Assembly (NCBI RefSeq): GCF_027497195.1
Contig: NZ_CP114905.1
Span: 2,962,001 to 3,026,000 of the forward strand
Direction of reading: 5' to 3'
From: Streptomyces sp. WMMC500
GTDB taxonomy: Bacteria > Actinomycetota > Actinomycetes > Streptomycetales > Streptomycetaceae
DNA: 64,000 bases
In this document: piece by piece, positions 17,152 through 26,330 of the stretch
Position numbering within the stretch: the first letter of the stretch is position 1
How the letters are laid out: every line of letters begins with the position of its first letter
Translations under genes and position numbers: made by a program
The notes under the pieces: generated by a model
What the model saw: only the letters and a program-made list of their open reading frames with translations
The model's database searches: none
What the model was told of the DNA's origin: nothing

Positions 17152-18102
17152 TCAGCCCGGCCGCCGCGGCAGGTCCGAGCCGTACCACAGCTCGATCAGC
17201 CGCCCCGCGATCGAGATCCCGTACGGCGGCAGCACCTCGCCCGTCTCGTACGCGGCGCCCAGCTCCTCGCGGGAGAACCAGCGCGCCTCGTGCAACTCCT
17301 CGCCGTCCACCCGGATCCGCGCGGCCTCGGCGTCCGCCGCCCGCGCGAGGAAGCCCACCATGAGGCTCGACGGGAACGGCCACGGCTGGCTGCCCACGTA
17401 CTCCACGTCGCCGACCACCACCCCCGCCTCCTCGTAGACCTCGCGCCGCACCGCGTGCTCCAGCGACTCGCCGGGCTCGACGAATCCCGCCAGCGTGGAG
17501 AAGCGCCCCTCCGGCCAGTGCACCTGGCGGCCCAGCAGGATCCGGTCCTCCGGGTCCGTCACGGCCATGATCACGGCGGGGTCGGTGCGCGGATAGTGCT
17601 CCGCGCCGCACGCCGGGCAGCGGCGGATGTGGCCCGCGGCGGCGATGACCGTACGCTCGCCGCAGCGCGAGCAGAAGCGGTGCAGCCGCTGCCAGTTCTC
17701 CAGCGCCACGGCGTGCACCATCAGCCCGGCGTCCCGCTCCGACAGCAGCAGCCCCGCCTCGCGCAGCCCCGCGGGGCGCGCGGTGTCGTCCATGCGGCCG
17801 GGCAGCGAGTCCTTCTGCAGCGCGAAATAGCGCACGCCGCCGGAGTCGGTGCCCAGGAAGTAGCGGTGCTGCTCGGTCGGCGGGGCCTCGAAGGCGGGCG
17901 TCGTGACCAGCTCCGTGCCCCCGTCGGCGGTGTCGTCGATGAGCACCTGCCCCTCGCAGACCACGAAGACGCGGGTCGTCGGATGGCTCCAGGCCGCCGC
18001 CAGCCACGCCTCGTCGATGCGGTGGTGGGCGGCGCGGTCGACGCCGCTGTCCGCCGTGAAGGAGACCGGCCGAGAGGCCGCCCGGTCGATGCCCGTGGTC
18101 AC
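17152..18102 (-). CDS. nudC: NAD(+) diphosphatase NudC
   Basis: The 316-residue protein has the NudC layout: N-terminal domain, zinc ribbon with CSRCG and CPACG near residues 140-165, a Nudix box (GFVEPGES, REVYEEAG) near 215-235, and the NAD-specific SQPWPFP motif 15 residues after it. It cleaves NAD(H) to NMN(H) and AMP and in other bacteria also decaps NAD-RNA. GTG 18102 follows GGGGAG and overlaps the TGA of a 32-codon ORF upstream. Confidence 0.95.
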   Translation of the reverse strand: MTTGIDRAASRPVSFTADSGVDRAAHHRIDEAWLAAAWSHPTTRVFVVCEGQVLIDDTADGGTELVTTPAFEAPPTEQHRYFLGTDSGGVRYFALQKDSLPGRMDDTARPAGLREAGLLLSERDAGLMVHAVALENWQRLHRFCSRCGERTVIAAAGHIRRCPACGAEHYPRTDPAVIMAVTDPEDRILLGRQVHWPEGRFSTLAGFVEPGESLEHAVRREVYEEAGVVVGDVEYVGSQPWPFPSSLMVGFLARAADAEAARIRVDGEELHEARWFSREELGAAYETGEVLPPYGISIAGRLIELWYGSDLPRRPG

Positions 18103-18197
18103 TGCTGCTCCCCTTCCGCCGCGCCGCACACGGCCCCCGCGCGCTCGTCCCGCGGGTACGCCGAAGGGTCGGCGACGCTGCCGGGGGTGACGCTCAT
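18099..18197 (-). CDS. Possible 32-residue ORF coupled to nudC
   Basis: ATG 18197 after a run of Gs opens 32 codons (MSVTPGSVADPSAYPRDER...) ending at a TGA that overlaps the nudC GTG. There is no recognisable domain. It may only set ribosomes up for nudC or be chance; the overlap is the main evidence. Confidence 0.3.
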   Translation of the reverse strand: MSVTPGSVADPSAYPRDERAGAVCGAAEGEQQ

Positions 18198-18207
18198 GCC
18201 CCCGAGC

Positions 18208-21200
18208 CTAATCCGTCCGGCCGGACAGCAGGGCCTCAAGCTCCGCTCTGCCGGGCAGTGTGGCGGGACGCACGATCTCGCCGGTGCGTACGTACAGGAA
18301 GGCGGCGGTGACGTCGGCCAGCGGCAGCCGCTCCTGCTCGGCCCAGGCGAGGCGGTAGACGGCGAGCTGGAGGGGGTCGGCGCTGCCGCTGCGGCCGGTC
18401 TTCCAGTCGACGATCTCGTACCCGCCGCCGGGCCCGCGGTACACGGCGTCGATGCGGCCGCGGACGAGGCGTCCGGCGAGGCTGAGCTGGAAGGGGGCTT
18501 CCAGGCGGTACGGCGTGCGCTGGGCGTACGGGGACCGCTCGAAGGCCTCCTTGAGCGCGGTCAGCTCGCGTTCGTCGGCGATCTCCGGGGCGTCCTCCTC
18601 GCCGCCGGGCAGCTCGTCGGGGCCGAGCATGGGCAGCGGCAGCGCCTCGAACCGCGACTCGACCCAGGCGTGGAACCGCGTCCCGCGCCGCGCGGCGGGC
18701 ATGGGCGGACGCGGCATGGGGCGGGCGAGCTCCCGCGTGAACCGCTCGGCGTCGGCGGCGAGCCGGAGGAGCTGCGAGGCGGTGAGGGAGGCGGGCAGGA
18801 CGACGTCCCGGACGGGCTGCCGGGCGGCGAGCAGCTCGGCTTCGAGGGCGTCGATGTCCCGGTCCCAGGACTCGACGACCCGCGCGTCGGCCCGCGGGAG
18901 TCCCTCCGGGGGAGGCGGGTGTACGGCGTCGGGGGCGTGCCCGTTTGCGGGGGACGGTTTGTCGAGGGACGACGCGTCCGGGGCGCCGGCGGCCGGGGCC
19001 GCATCGGGCCCGGGAACGCCCGGCGCCTTCGGCGCGGGCGGGGGCTCCGCCCCCGGGGCCCCCTCGGCTCCGCCGGTCGTGGCGGATCCGGCGGTTACCG
19101 GGGCCGGGTTCTCGCCGGCCCCGGCTTCGTTGCCCGGCGTCTGCGGCCCGCCCTCGGGCCCGGCCGCCGCGCGGCGGTCCAGGGCCGCTCGTACGGCCGC
19201 CGCCGCCTCGCGGCGGCGGGTCGTGGCCGTCGGGTCCAGCGGGAGCGGCCACGCGCGTTCTGCCGCGTGCTCGGCCAGGGCCGGGTTCTCCGCCCCCTTC
19301 GGCGGTTCCGGGGCCCAGACCTCGACCTCCCCGCCGCCGCGTTCGCAGTGCTCCCGCAGCGCGTGCAGGAACGCCGACGGGCCCCGCGCCTCCTTCTGCG
19401 TCGGGCCCCACCAGTGCCCCGAGCCCAGGAGCAGCGACCGGGGGCGCGTCACCGTGACGTACCCGAGGCGCAGTTCCTCCACCTCCTGGTGCTCCCGCAT
19501 CGCCGCCTTGAAGTCCTTCAGCCCCCGCGCCGTCCACTCCCCCACGTCCGGCAGCGTCTCCGCGTCGCCCCGCAGCGCGTGCGGCAGCACCTTGCCCTGC
19601 GTGACCCACGACTCGCGCGGCTGCCGGCTCGGGAAGTGCTTCTCCACCAGCCCCGGCACCACCACGACGTCCCACTCCAGGCCCTTCGCCTTGTGCGCCG
19701 TGAGGACCTTGACCGTGTCCCGTCCGTCGCCCGGCAGCGAGCTGTCGAGCCCCTTCTCGTACTGCGCCGCCGTCCGCAGGAAGCCCAGGAACGCCAGCAG
19801 TGTCGCCTCGCCGTCGAGCGCGGCCGACGCGGCGTAGTCGGCGGCGACGTCGAGGAAGCGCGCCAGCGTCTCGCGCCGCCGCGCCGCCAGCGCGTGCGGC
19901 GACGCGGACAGCTCGACGTCGAGGCCCGTCACGCCGAGCACCCGGTGCAGCACGTCCATCAGCGGGTCCGCCAGCGACCGCCGCAGGTCCCGCAGCTCCG
20001 TGGCCAGCCGGGCGAACCGCGCCCGCGCCGCCGCGCCGAACGGCAGCCCGTCGTCGGGCTGCCGGGCCTGGAGGAACGTGTCCAGCGCGTCGGCCAGCGA
20101 CGCCACCTCCGCCGGGTCGACGCCCTCGACGGCCTGCGCCAGCCGCTCGTCGGCGTCCGGCTCGCCGTCCGTACGCGCCGTGGCGACCAGCAGCCGCGCG
20201 CGGCGCCCCAGCAGCGCCAGGTCGCGGGCGCCGATGCGCCACCGGGGGCCGGTCAGGAGGCGGACGAGCGCGGCGTTGGCGGTCGGGTCCTGGAGCACCT
20301 CGCACATCGCGACCAGGTCCGCGACCTCCGGCAGGTCCAGCAGCCCGGCCAGTCCCACGACCTCCACCGGTACGTCCCGGGCGACCAGCGCCGCCTGGAT
20401 GTCGCCGAAGCCGCCCGCGGTGCGGCACAGTACGGCGATGTCGCCGGGGGCCGTCCCCGTACGCACCAGATGCGCCACCGAGTCCGCCAGCCACTCCAGC
20501 TCCGCGCCGTACGTCGGCAGCAGCGCGCAGCGCACCGTGCCGTGCCGCTCCGCGCCGGCGGCCGGGCGCAGCGCCTCGACGCCGACGTGGCGCGCGCGCA
20601 GCGGGGCGGCGAGGCCGTTGGCGAGTGCGAGCAGGCGCCCGCCGCTGCGCCGGTTCTCGCCGAGCGCCTGGCGGCGCGCGGGAGTGCCGTCGGCGTGCGG
20701 GAAATGGGCGGGGAAGTCGTCGAGGTTGGCGACGGACGCGCCGCGCCAGCCGTAGATCGCCTGGCAGGGGTCGCCGACGGCGGTCACCGCGTGCCCCGCG
20801 CCACCGCCGGCACCGCCGAAACCACCGAAACCACCGAACAACGCAGCCAGCAGCCGCCGCTGGGCGACGGACGTGTCCTGGTACTCGTCGAGCAGCACCA
20901 CCCGGCACTCCTCGCGCAGCAGCCGCCCCACCGCCGGGTGGTTCTCGGCGAGCAGCGCGGAGTGGGCGATCTGGTCGCCGAAGTCGAGCAGGTCGCGGCG
21001 GCGCTTCTCGCGCCGGTAGGCCCGGACGAGGTCGAGCAGCTCCAGCCGGGCCGCGGCGGCCGCGGGGGCCTTGCGCAGCTCGTCGTTGGTGAGCCGGACC
21101 CGGTCGAGCGCCGCGAGCTGCGCGGCGCCGAAGTCCGCCAGCGCGTCGGGCTCCACGAGGTGTTCTGCCAGCTCGGCGTCGAGCGCGAGGAGTTCGCCGA

Positions 21201-21789
21201 CGAGCGTCGGCAGGGACTTCGTCAGCGCGGGGTACGGGCCGGGGGCGGTGCGCAGGACGCGGGCGGCGAGCTGGTAGCGGGTGGCGTCGGCGAGGAGGCG
21301 GGCGCCGGGTTCGAGGCCGATGCGCAGGCCGTGGTCCTTGAGCAGTTGGCCGGCGAAGGCGTGGTACGTGGAGATCCGCGGCTCACCGGGCTCCGCCGAG
21401 CCGTCGCCTGACGCGCCCTCGCCCCAAGCGCCGTTCCCCGAAGCGTTGTTCCCCGGCGCGCCGTCGCCGTACGCCCCGTCCGCACCCGCTCCCGCGGCCC
21501 CGTCCGCCGGCGTCACCCCCGCCTGCGCCAGCGCCCGGCGCACCCGCTCCGCCAGCTCCGCCGCCGCCTTGTTCGTGAACGTCAGCCCCAGCACCTGCTC
21601 CGGCGCCACCTGACCCGTACCGACCAGCCACACCACGCGGGCCGCCATCACCGTCGTCTTGCCGGACCCCGCCCCCGCCACGATGACCTGCGGGGCGAGC
21701 GGTGCGGTGATGCACGCCGTCTGCTCCGCGGTGAAGGGGATCCCGAGGAGCTCTCTGAGCTGATCGGGGTGGGTGATACGGGCCGGCAT
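18208..21789 (-). CDS. adnB: AdnB-like helicase-nuclease subunit
   Basis: The 1193-residue protein has an SF1 motor (AGAGSGKTT near residue 40, LLDEYQDTS near 295, TAHKAKGLEWDVVVVPG near 690), a Pro/Ala/Gly-rich linker at about 870-1000, and a C-terminal RecB-like nuclease (RIDAVYRG, EIVDWKTGRSG, QLAVYRLAW). In mycobacteria AdnA and AdnB form a heterodimer that resects double-strand breaks; AdnB is the downstream gene and main motor. I assign AdnB by order and motor motifs. ATG 21789 has no ribosome site but TACGCT seven bases upstream, suggesting its own leaderless promoter. A terminator separates it from the lipoprotein gene. Confidence 0.88.
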   Translation of the reverse strand: MPARITHPDQLRELLGIPFTAEQTACITAPLAPQVIVAGAGSGKTTVMAARVVWLVGTGQVAPEQVLGLTFTNKAAAELAERVRRALAQAGVTPADGAAGAGADGAYGDGAPGNNASGNGAWGEGASGDGSAEPGEPRISTYHAFAGQLLKDHGLRIGLEPGARLLADATRYQLAARVLRTAPGPYPALTKSLPTLVGELLALDAELAEHLVEPDALADFGAAQLAALDRVRLTNDELRKAPAAAAARLELLDLVRAYRREKRRRDLLDFGDQIAHSALLAENHPAVGRLLREECRVVLLDEYQDTSVAQRRLLAALFGGFGGFGGAGGGAGHAVTAVGDPCQAIYGWRGASVANLDDFPAHFPHADGTPARRQALGENRRSGGRLLALANGLAAPLRARHVGVEALRPAAGAERHGTVRCALLPTYGAELEWLADSVAHLVRTGTAPGDIAVLCRTAGGFGDIQAALVARDVPVEVVGLAGLLDLPEVADLVAMCEVLQDPTANAALVRLLTGPRWRIGARDLALLGRRARLLVATARTDGEPDADERLAQAVEGVDPAEVASLADALDTFLQARQPDDGLPFGAAARARFARLATELRDLRRSLADPLMDVLHRVLGVTGLDVELSASPHALAARRRETLARFLDVAADYAASAALDGEATLLAFLGFLRTAAQYEKGLDSSLPGDGRDTVKVLTAHKAKGLEWDVVVVPGLVEKHFPSRQPRESWVTQGKVLPHALRGDAETLPDVGEWTARGLKDFKAAMREHQEVEELRLGYVTVTRPRSLLLGSGHWWGPTQKEARGPSAFLHALREHCERGGGEVEVWAPEPPKGAENPALAEHAAERAWPLPLDPTATTRRREAAAAVRAALDRRAAAGPEGGPQTPGNEAGAGENPAPVTAGSATTGGAEGAPGAEPPPAPKAPGVPGPDAAPAAGAPDASSLDKPSPANGHAPDAVHPPPPEGLPRADARVVESWDRDIDALEAELLAARQPVRDVVLPASLTASQLLRLAADAERFTRELARPMPRPPMPAARRGTRFHAWVESRFEALPLPMLGPDELPGGEEDAPEIADERELTALKEAFERSPYAQRTPYRLEAPFQLSLAGRLVRGRIDAVYRGPGGGYEIVDWKTGRSGSADPLQLAVYRLAWAEQERLPLADVTAAFLYVRTGEIVRPATLPGRAELEALLSGRTD

Positions 21790-21796
21790 TCCAGCG

Positions 21797-21802
21797 AGCG
21801 TA
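21797..21802 (-). promoter_or_regulatory. Possible leaderless -10 box for adnB
   Basis: TACGCT stands seven bases before ATG 21789, at the foot of the preceding terminator hairpin. Confidence 0.4.
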
Positions 21803-21807
21803 GCGCC

Positions 21808-21845
21808 GCCCGCCGACAGCCGTGGTCGTACGGCTGCCGGCGGGC
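21808..21845 (-). terminator. Terminator after the lipoprotein gene, before adnB
   Basis: A 16-bp stem with one mismatch (21808-21823 with 21830-21845) and a six-base loop lies 51 bases after the lipoprotein stop and 19 bases before the adnB start. Confidence 0.75.
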
Positions 21846-21896
21846 GCGGGAGACGGAGGTTGCGCTACGGGGCGCACGGGCCGTCTCGGCCCGGTC

Positions 21897-22604
21897 TCAG
21901 CCGCCGAGTTCGCTGAGGTTCACCGAGTCGGCCGGGGCGGTGACGTCCACCTTCTCGTTGAACGCCGAGAACTCGGCCATGCCCGGCTCGTCCCCGCCCT
22001 CGATCTCCATCTTCAGGATGTACGGCTCGCCCTCGGTGGCGATGTGCACCGTCGTGGTCTCGCCGTCCTCCTTCGACACCAGGGTGATGGTCGGGGTGCC
22101 CCCCACCTCGCCCTCGTCACCCTTCTCGGTGTTGTCCTTCTTGTCTCCCTTGTCCTCTTCGAGCCCCTTGAGGATCGTGTCGAGGTCGCAGAAGGACGCG
22201 AAGTCGTCCTGCCCGGTGCCCGCCTCCACCCAGCGGTCGCCCACCGTCGCCTCGATGAGCTGCGCCTGCTCGGGGCTGCCGGCGTTCTGCTCCCAGAACT
22301 TCGTGTCCGGCTTCATGTAGGACGTGCCGTCGACGCGCAGCACCTCCGCGTTGGCACCGTCCAGGCTGAGGGTGCCCGTGCACTCGCCGCTCTTGGTCAC
22401 CGCCAGCTTCATCGCCGTCTGCTGGGCTCCGGTCTGCTGGAAGTCCAGGGTCATCGACTTGGCGGAGCGCATGGCGTCCACCGTCTCGTCCTGGATCTCC
22501 TCCGCCGACTTGCCGGCGAGACCGTCGTCCTCGCTGCCGCACGCCGACAGGACCGTCACGCCCAGGGCCGAGACCAGAGCCGCCGCCACCACGCTCTTCC
22601 GCAC
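21897..22604 (-). CDS. LppX/LprG-like lipoprotein between adnB and adnA
   Basis: The 235-residue protein has a lipoprotein signal ending in the lipobox LSAC followed by GSEDD, so it should be anchored on the outer face of the membrane. The mature part (EEIQDETVDAMRSAKSMTLD, then YMKPDTKFWEQ) resembles the LolA/LppX beta-barrel fold that binds lipids, with an acidic low-complexity insert near residue 165. GTG 22604 has AAGGA six bases upstream; a TTG at 22610 is less well placed. It is a paralogue-like match of the lipoprotein at 53152. Its place between the two Adn genes is unexpected. Confidence 0.85.
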   Translation of the reverse strand: MRKSVVAAALVSALGVTVLSACGSEDDGLAGKSAEEIQDETVDAMRSAKSMTLDFQQTGAQQTAMKLAVTKSGECTGTLSLDGANAEVLRVDGTSYMKPDTKFWEQNAGSPEQAQLIEATVGDRWVEAGTGQDDFASFCDLDTILKGLEEDKGDKKDNTEKGDEGEVGGTPTITLVSKEDGETTTVHIATEGEPYILKMEIEGGDEPGMAEFSAFNEKVDVTAPADSVNLSELGG

Positions 22605-22631
22605 AGTCAATCCTTACTTGTTGCTTACGCC

Positions 22632-22645
22632 TGACCGACTGGTCA
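22632..22645. promoter_or_regulatory. Palindrome TGACC-N4-GGTCA upstream of the lipoprotein
   Basis: A perfect 5-bp inverted repeat with four-base spacer lies 28 bases before the lipoprotein start. The form is like operators of TetR-family repressors. Regulator unknown. Confidence 0.4.
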
Positions 22646-22709
22646 TACGACCACATACGAGCCCGCGGTGTCACACCGGGGTCTCACACCGTGGTCTCGC
22701 ACCCTGCTC

Positions 22710-25700
22710 TCACTCGACGACCTGCCGCCCCTCCGGGCGGGCGCTGCAGGAGCTGCGGAACGCGCACTGTGCGCAGTGGTCGCCGGGCGTCGGCCCGAAG
22801 CGCTCGTCGAGCACCCGGGCGGCGGCGGTGGCCAGTAGCCGGGGCACCCAGTCGCCGTCCGGCGGCGGCTGCGACTGAACCTTCGGCAGCGCGTCGCCGC
22901 CCTCCCGGACGGGCGCCCCGATCCGCAGGTGGACCAGCTCGGCGCCGCCGGACACGGTGCGCTCCGCGCCGGCCGCGCCCTCGGCGACGGCGGCCTGGTA
23001 CACGGCGAGTTGGGCGTGCTCGGCCACCTCGGGCCCGGTCGGCCTCGACTTGCCGGTCTTGAAGTCGACGACGTACGCGCGGCCTTCCGCGTCCTCCTCG
23101 ACCCGGTCCATGGTGCCCTTGATCTGCACCTCGTACGTACCGGCCTTCAGCGTGACGTCGAACTCCCGCTCGCTGGCCACCGGGCGGCGGCCCCGCTCCA
23201 GCACGTGCCAGCGCAGGAAGCGCTCCAGGGCGGCGCGGGCGTGCTCCTTCTCCTGGGCGGACTTCCACGGCGCGTCGAAGGCGAGGCCGTCCCACACGCC
23301 GTCGAGGCGCTCCATGAGCGCGTCGAGGTCGGCGGGGGTGCGGCCGGAGGCGACCTCGTCGGCGAGGGCGTGGACGACGAGGCCGAAGCCCTGGGCGGCG
23401 GAGGCCGGTTCGTCGGCGCGCACCTCCCGGCCGAGGAACCACTGCAGCGCGCAGGTGTCGACCAACTGCCCCACGGCGCTGCCGGAGAGCGCGACGGGCA
23501 GGTCGCGGTCGCGCAGCGGTACCGCGTTCTCCGTCGGATCGTCCAGGCCCCACCAGCGGTCCGGGTGCGCGGCGGGCACCAGCGGGCGGCCGTCGTCCGC
23601 CGGCGCCGCCAGCCGGGCCAGCCGCTCGGCGGCGGCGGCGCGCAGGGCGTCGGACGCCTCCGGGTCGACGGTCGTGGCGCGCAGTTCTGCGACCATCGCC
23701 GCGACGGACAGCGGGCGGCGGGGGCGGCCGGTGACGTCCTTGGGGTCGACGCCCAGCTCCGCGAGGAACCGCGACGGCTGGTCGCCGTCCTCCGCCGGCG
23801 CCTTCACGGCGGTGACGACGAGCCGTTCGCGGGCGCGGGTGGCGGCGACGTAGAACAGCCGGCGCTCCTCGGCGAGGAGCGCGCCGGGCGGCAGCGGCTC
23901 GGCGAGGCCGTCGCGGCCGATGCGGTCCGCCTCCAGCAGGGAGCCGCGGCGGCGCAGGTCGGGCCAGAGTCCCTCCTGGACCTGGGCGACGACGACGAGC
24001 CGCCACTGAAGGCCCTTGGCGCGGTGCGCGGTCATGAGGCGTACGGCGTCGGGGCCCGCGGCGTCCTCGGCGCGGCGGGTGAGGACGTCGGCGGCGATGT
24101 CCTGGGCCTGGAGCTCCTCCAGGAAGTTGAGGGCGCCGCGGCCTCCGGTGCGGTCCTCGGCGCGGGCGGCGGTCTCGAAGAGGGCGCAGACGGCGTCGAG
24201 GTCGCGGTCGGCGTTGCGCCCCCCTGGGCCGCCGCGGGCGGCGGCGCGCTCCAGCCTGCCGGGCCAGGGGGTGCCGTCCCACAGCTCCCACAGCGCGGCT
24301 TCCGCGGTGCCGCCGCGGGCGAGGAGGTCGCGGGTCCTGCCCAGGAGGAGGCCGAGACGGAGCGCGTGGGCGGCGTACGCGCGGTCGTGCACGACGAGGC
24401 GCCGGGGCTCGGCGAGCGCCTCGGCGAGGAGCACGTCGGAGGGACGCGGTACGGACCGTCCGCCGGCCCGCTCCTCCTCGCGGAGCGCGCGTCCGAGGCG
24501 GCGCAGGTCGGCGGCGTCCATGCCGCCGAGGGGGGAGGAGAGGAGGGCGACGGCGACGTCGGGGGGGATCCAGGGGTCGGGTGCGGGGGTGCCGGGGTCG
24601 GTGGGTGCGGGGTCGGTTGCCGGGGCGTTCTGCGGCGGTTCGCCGGCGGGTGCGGGGTCGGCGGGGCCCTCTTCGGGGTTCGTCCCCGAGTCGGGTGCCG
24701 CGTCTTCCGTCGCGCCGGTCGATGGCGCCTCCGGCGCCGGGTCTCCCCCCCGCCCACCCGTCACCGGCGTACGCCGCGCCAGCGGAACGCCACCGGGGTT
24801 CTCGTCATCCGCGGCGTCCGCCCTCTCCTCGGTGCGCTCCCCGGCTTCCGTCGCGTCCGCCCTGCCGTGCTCCGCCGCGGGCGGTCGGGCCGCCACCCGC
24901 AGGGCCGTCAGCAGGGGCTGGACCGCCGGCTCGTGGCGCAGCGGGAGGTCGTCGCCCGCTATGTGCAGCGGCACTCCCGCCGACGTCAGGGCGCGGCGGA
25001 CCGACGGGATCGTGCGGGCGCCCGCGCGGACCAGGACCGCCATCTCGCGCCAGGGGACGCCGTCTTCGAGGTGCGCACGGCGCAGGATGTCCGCGACGTT
25101 GTCCAGTTCGCCGCTCGCGGTCGGGTACGTGTACGCCTCCACCCGCCCGCCGCCGCGCACCGCCGCCAGCCCCCGGTGCGCCCGTACCGCCGCCGACGGC
25201 AGCCGCGGCAGCGGCATCCGGCGGGTGAGCAGCCGCGTCGCCGCCAGCAGCCGCGCGCCCGAGCGCCGCGACGTGCCCAGCACCGCGACGGGCGCCGCGC
25301 CGCCGTCCCGGCGCGGGAAGACCTCCGGGAACGTCAGGATCCCCCCGACGTCCGCCCCCCGGAACGCGTAGATCGACTGGTCCGGGTCGCCGAAGGCGAC
25401 CAGCGTCCGGCCGCCGCCCGCCAGCGCCCGCAGCAGCCGCACCTGCGCCGCGTCCGTGTCCTGGTACTCGTCGACGAACACCGCGTCGTACCGCCCCGCC
25501 AGGTCCGCCGCCACCCGCTCGGTCTCGGCCAGCAGCACCGCCCGGTGCACCAGCTCCGCGTAGTCCAGCACCCCCTGCATGTCGAGCACGTCCAGGTACT
25601 CGGCCAGAAACTCCCCCGCCGCACCCCAGTCCGGCCGCCCCGCCGCCGCCGCGAACCGGTCGAGGGCCGCCGCGCCCAGCCCCAGCTCCCGGCTGCGCGC

Positions 25701-26228
25701 CAGCACGGCCCGTACCTCGTCGGCGAACCCGCGCGTCGTCAGGCAGGCGCGCAGCTCGGCCGGCCAGGACACCCGCGCCCGCCCGCCGTCGGCGTCGTGG
25801 CCGGCGAGCAGCTCGCGCACGACGACGTCCTGTTCGGGACCGGACAGCAGCCGCAGCGGCTCGACGAACATCTCCGCGTCCTGGTGCGCCCGCACCAGCG
25901 CGTAGCAGTACGAGTGGAACGTGCTCGCCTGCGGCGCCGGCGCGCCGTCCAGCCGGGCCGCCATCCGGTCCCGCAGTTCCACCGCCGCCTTGCGGCTGAA
26001 CGTCAGCACGAGGATCCGCTCGGGGTCCGCCCCGCGCCTGATCCGCTCGGTGACGGCCTCCACCAGAGTCGTCGTCTTGCCCGTCCCGGGCCCGGCGAGC
26101 ACGAGAAGCGGTCCGTCCCCGTGATGAACCACAGCGCGCTGCGCTGCGTCCGGCACAGGGGGGACCGGCCGCACGGGTGCGGTGCGGACGAGCCGGTAGG
26201 CCGGGGAGGAGACGGACGAAGTGCTCAC
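22710..26228 (-). CDS. adnA: AdnA-like helicase-nuclease subunit
   Basis: The 1172-residue protein has an SF1 motor domain (LVLAGPGTGKTTT near residue 45, VFVDEYQDTDAAQ near 250, MTAHRAKGLQWRLVVV near 735), an acidic low-complexity insert at about 450-560, and a C-terminal RecB-type nuclease (GTMDRVEED, YVVDFKTGKSR, QLAVYQAAV). A cysteine near residue 925 (DTCALQWFLG) and the final HCAQCAFRSSC suggest an iron-sulfur staple around the nuclease, as in AddB-type enzymes. The GTG at 26228 is the ORF start; no strong ribosome site is seen. It lies upstream of adnB with a lipoprotein gene between. Confidence 0.88.
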   Translation of the reverse strand: MSTSSVSSPAYRLVRTAPVRPVPPVPDAAQRAVVHHGDGPLLVLAGPGTGKTTTLVEAVTERIRRGADPERILVLTFSRKAAVELRDRMAARLDGAPAPQASTFHSYCYALVRAHQDAEMFVEPLRLLSGPEQDVVVRELLAGHDADGGRARVSWPAELRACLTTRGFADEVRAVLARSRELGLGAAALDRFAAAAGRPDWGAAGEFLAEYLDVLDMQGVLDYAELVHRAVLLAETERVAADLAGRYDAVFVDEYQDTDAAQVRLLRALAGGGRTLVAFGDPDQSIYAFRGADVGGILTFPEVFPRRDGGAAPVAVLGTSRRSGARLLAATRLLTRRMPLPRLPSAAVRAHRGLAAVRGGGRVEAYTYPTASGELDNVADILRRAHLEDGVPWREMAVLVRAGARTIPSVRRALTSAGVPLHIAGDDLPLRHEPAVQPLLTALRVAARPPAAEHGRADATEAGERTEERADAADDENPGGVPLARRTPVTGGRGGDPAPEAPSTGATEDAAPDSGTNPEEGPADPAPAGEPPQNAPATDPAPTDPGTPAPDPWIPPDVAVALLSSPLGGMDAADLRRLGRALREEERAGGRSVPRPSDVLLAEALAEPRRLVVHDRAYAAHALRLGLLLGRTRDLLARGGTAEAALWELWDGTPWPGRLERAAARGGPGGRNADRDLDAVCALFETAARAEDRTGGRGALNFLEELQAQDIAADVLTRRAEDAAGPDAVRLMTAHRAKGLQWRLVVVAQVQEGLWPDLRRRGSLLEADRIGRDGLAEPLPPGALLAEERRLFYVAATRARERLVVTAVKAPAEDGDQPSRFLAELGVDPKDVTGRPRRPLSVAAMVAELRATTVDPEASDALRAAAAERLARLAAPADDGRPLVPAAHPDRWWGLDDPTENAVPLRDRDLPVALSGSAVGQLVDTCALQWFLGREVRADEPASAAQGFGLVVHALADEVASGRTPADLDALMERLDGVWDGLAFDAPWKSAQEKEHARAALERFLRWHVLERGRRPVASEREFDVTLKAGTYEVQIKGTMDRVEEDAEGRAYVVDFKTGKSRPTGPEVAEHAQLAVYQAAVAEGAAGAERTVSGGAELVHLRIGAPVREGGDALPKVQSQPPPDGDWVPRLLATAAARVLDERFGPTPGDHCAQCAFRSSCSARPEGRQVVE

Positions 26229-26238
26229 ATGTATCGCC

Positions 26239-26261
26239 GGTGGCAGAGGACGGGATTCGAA
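26239..26261 (-). other. tRNA 3'-end-like fragment
   Basis: The minus strand reads TTCGAATCCCGTCC then TCTGCCACC, which looks like a T-loop plus 3' acceptor strand, but no matching 5' half or T-stem is present. It could be a relic attachment core or chance. Confidence 0.25.
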
Positions 26262-26330
26262 GGCCGGTTGCCGAACCGTACTCCGTACGGGCGGTGGCCC
26301 GGGCCGTTTGGTGACCGGTGTCGGAAGCTG

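Noticed and set aside
17290..21411. 1373-codon plus-strand open frame opposite nudC and adnB
   Set aside because: No recognisable domain, composition typical of antisense frames, and both opposite-strand genes have full motif sets.
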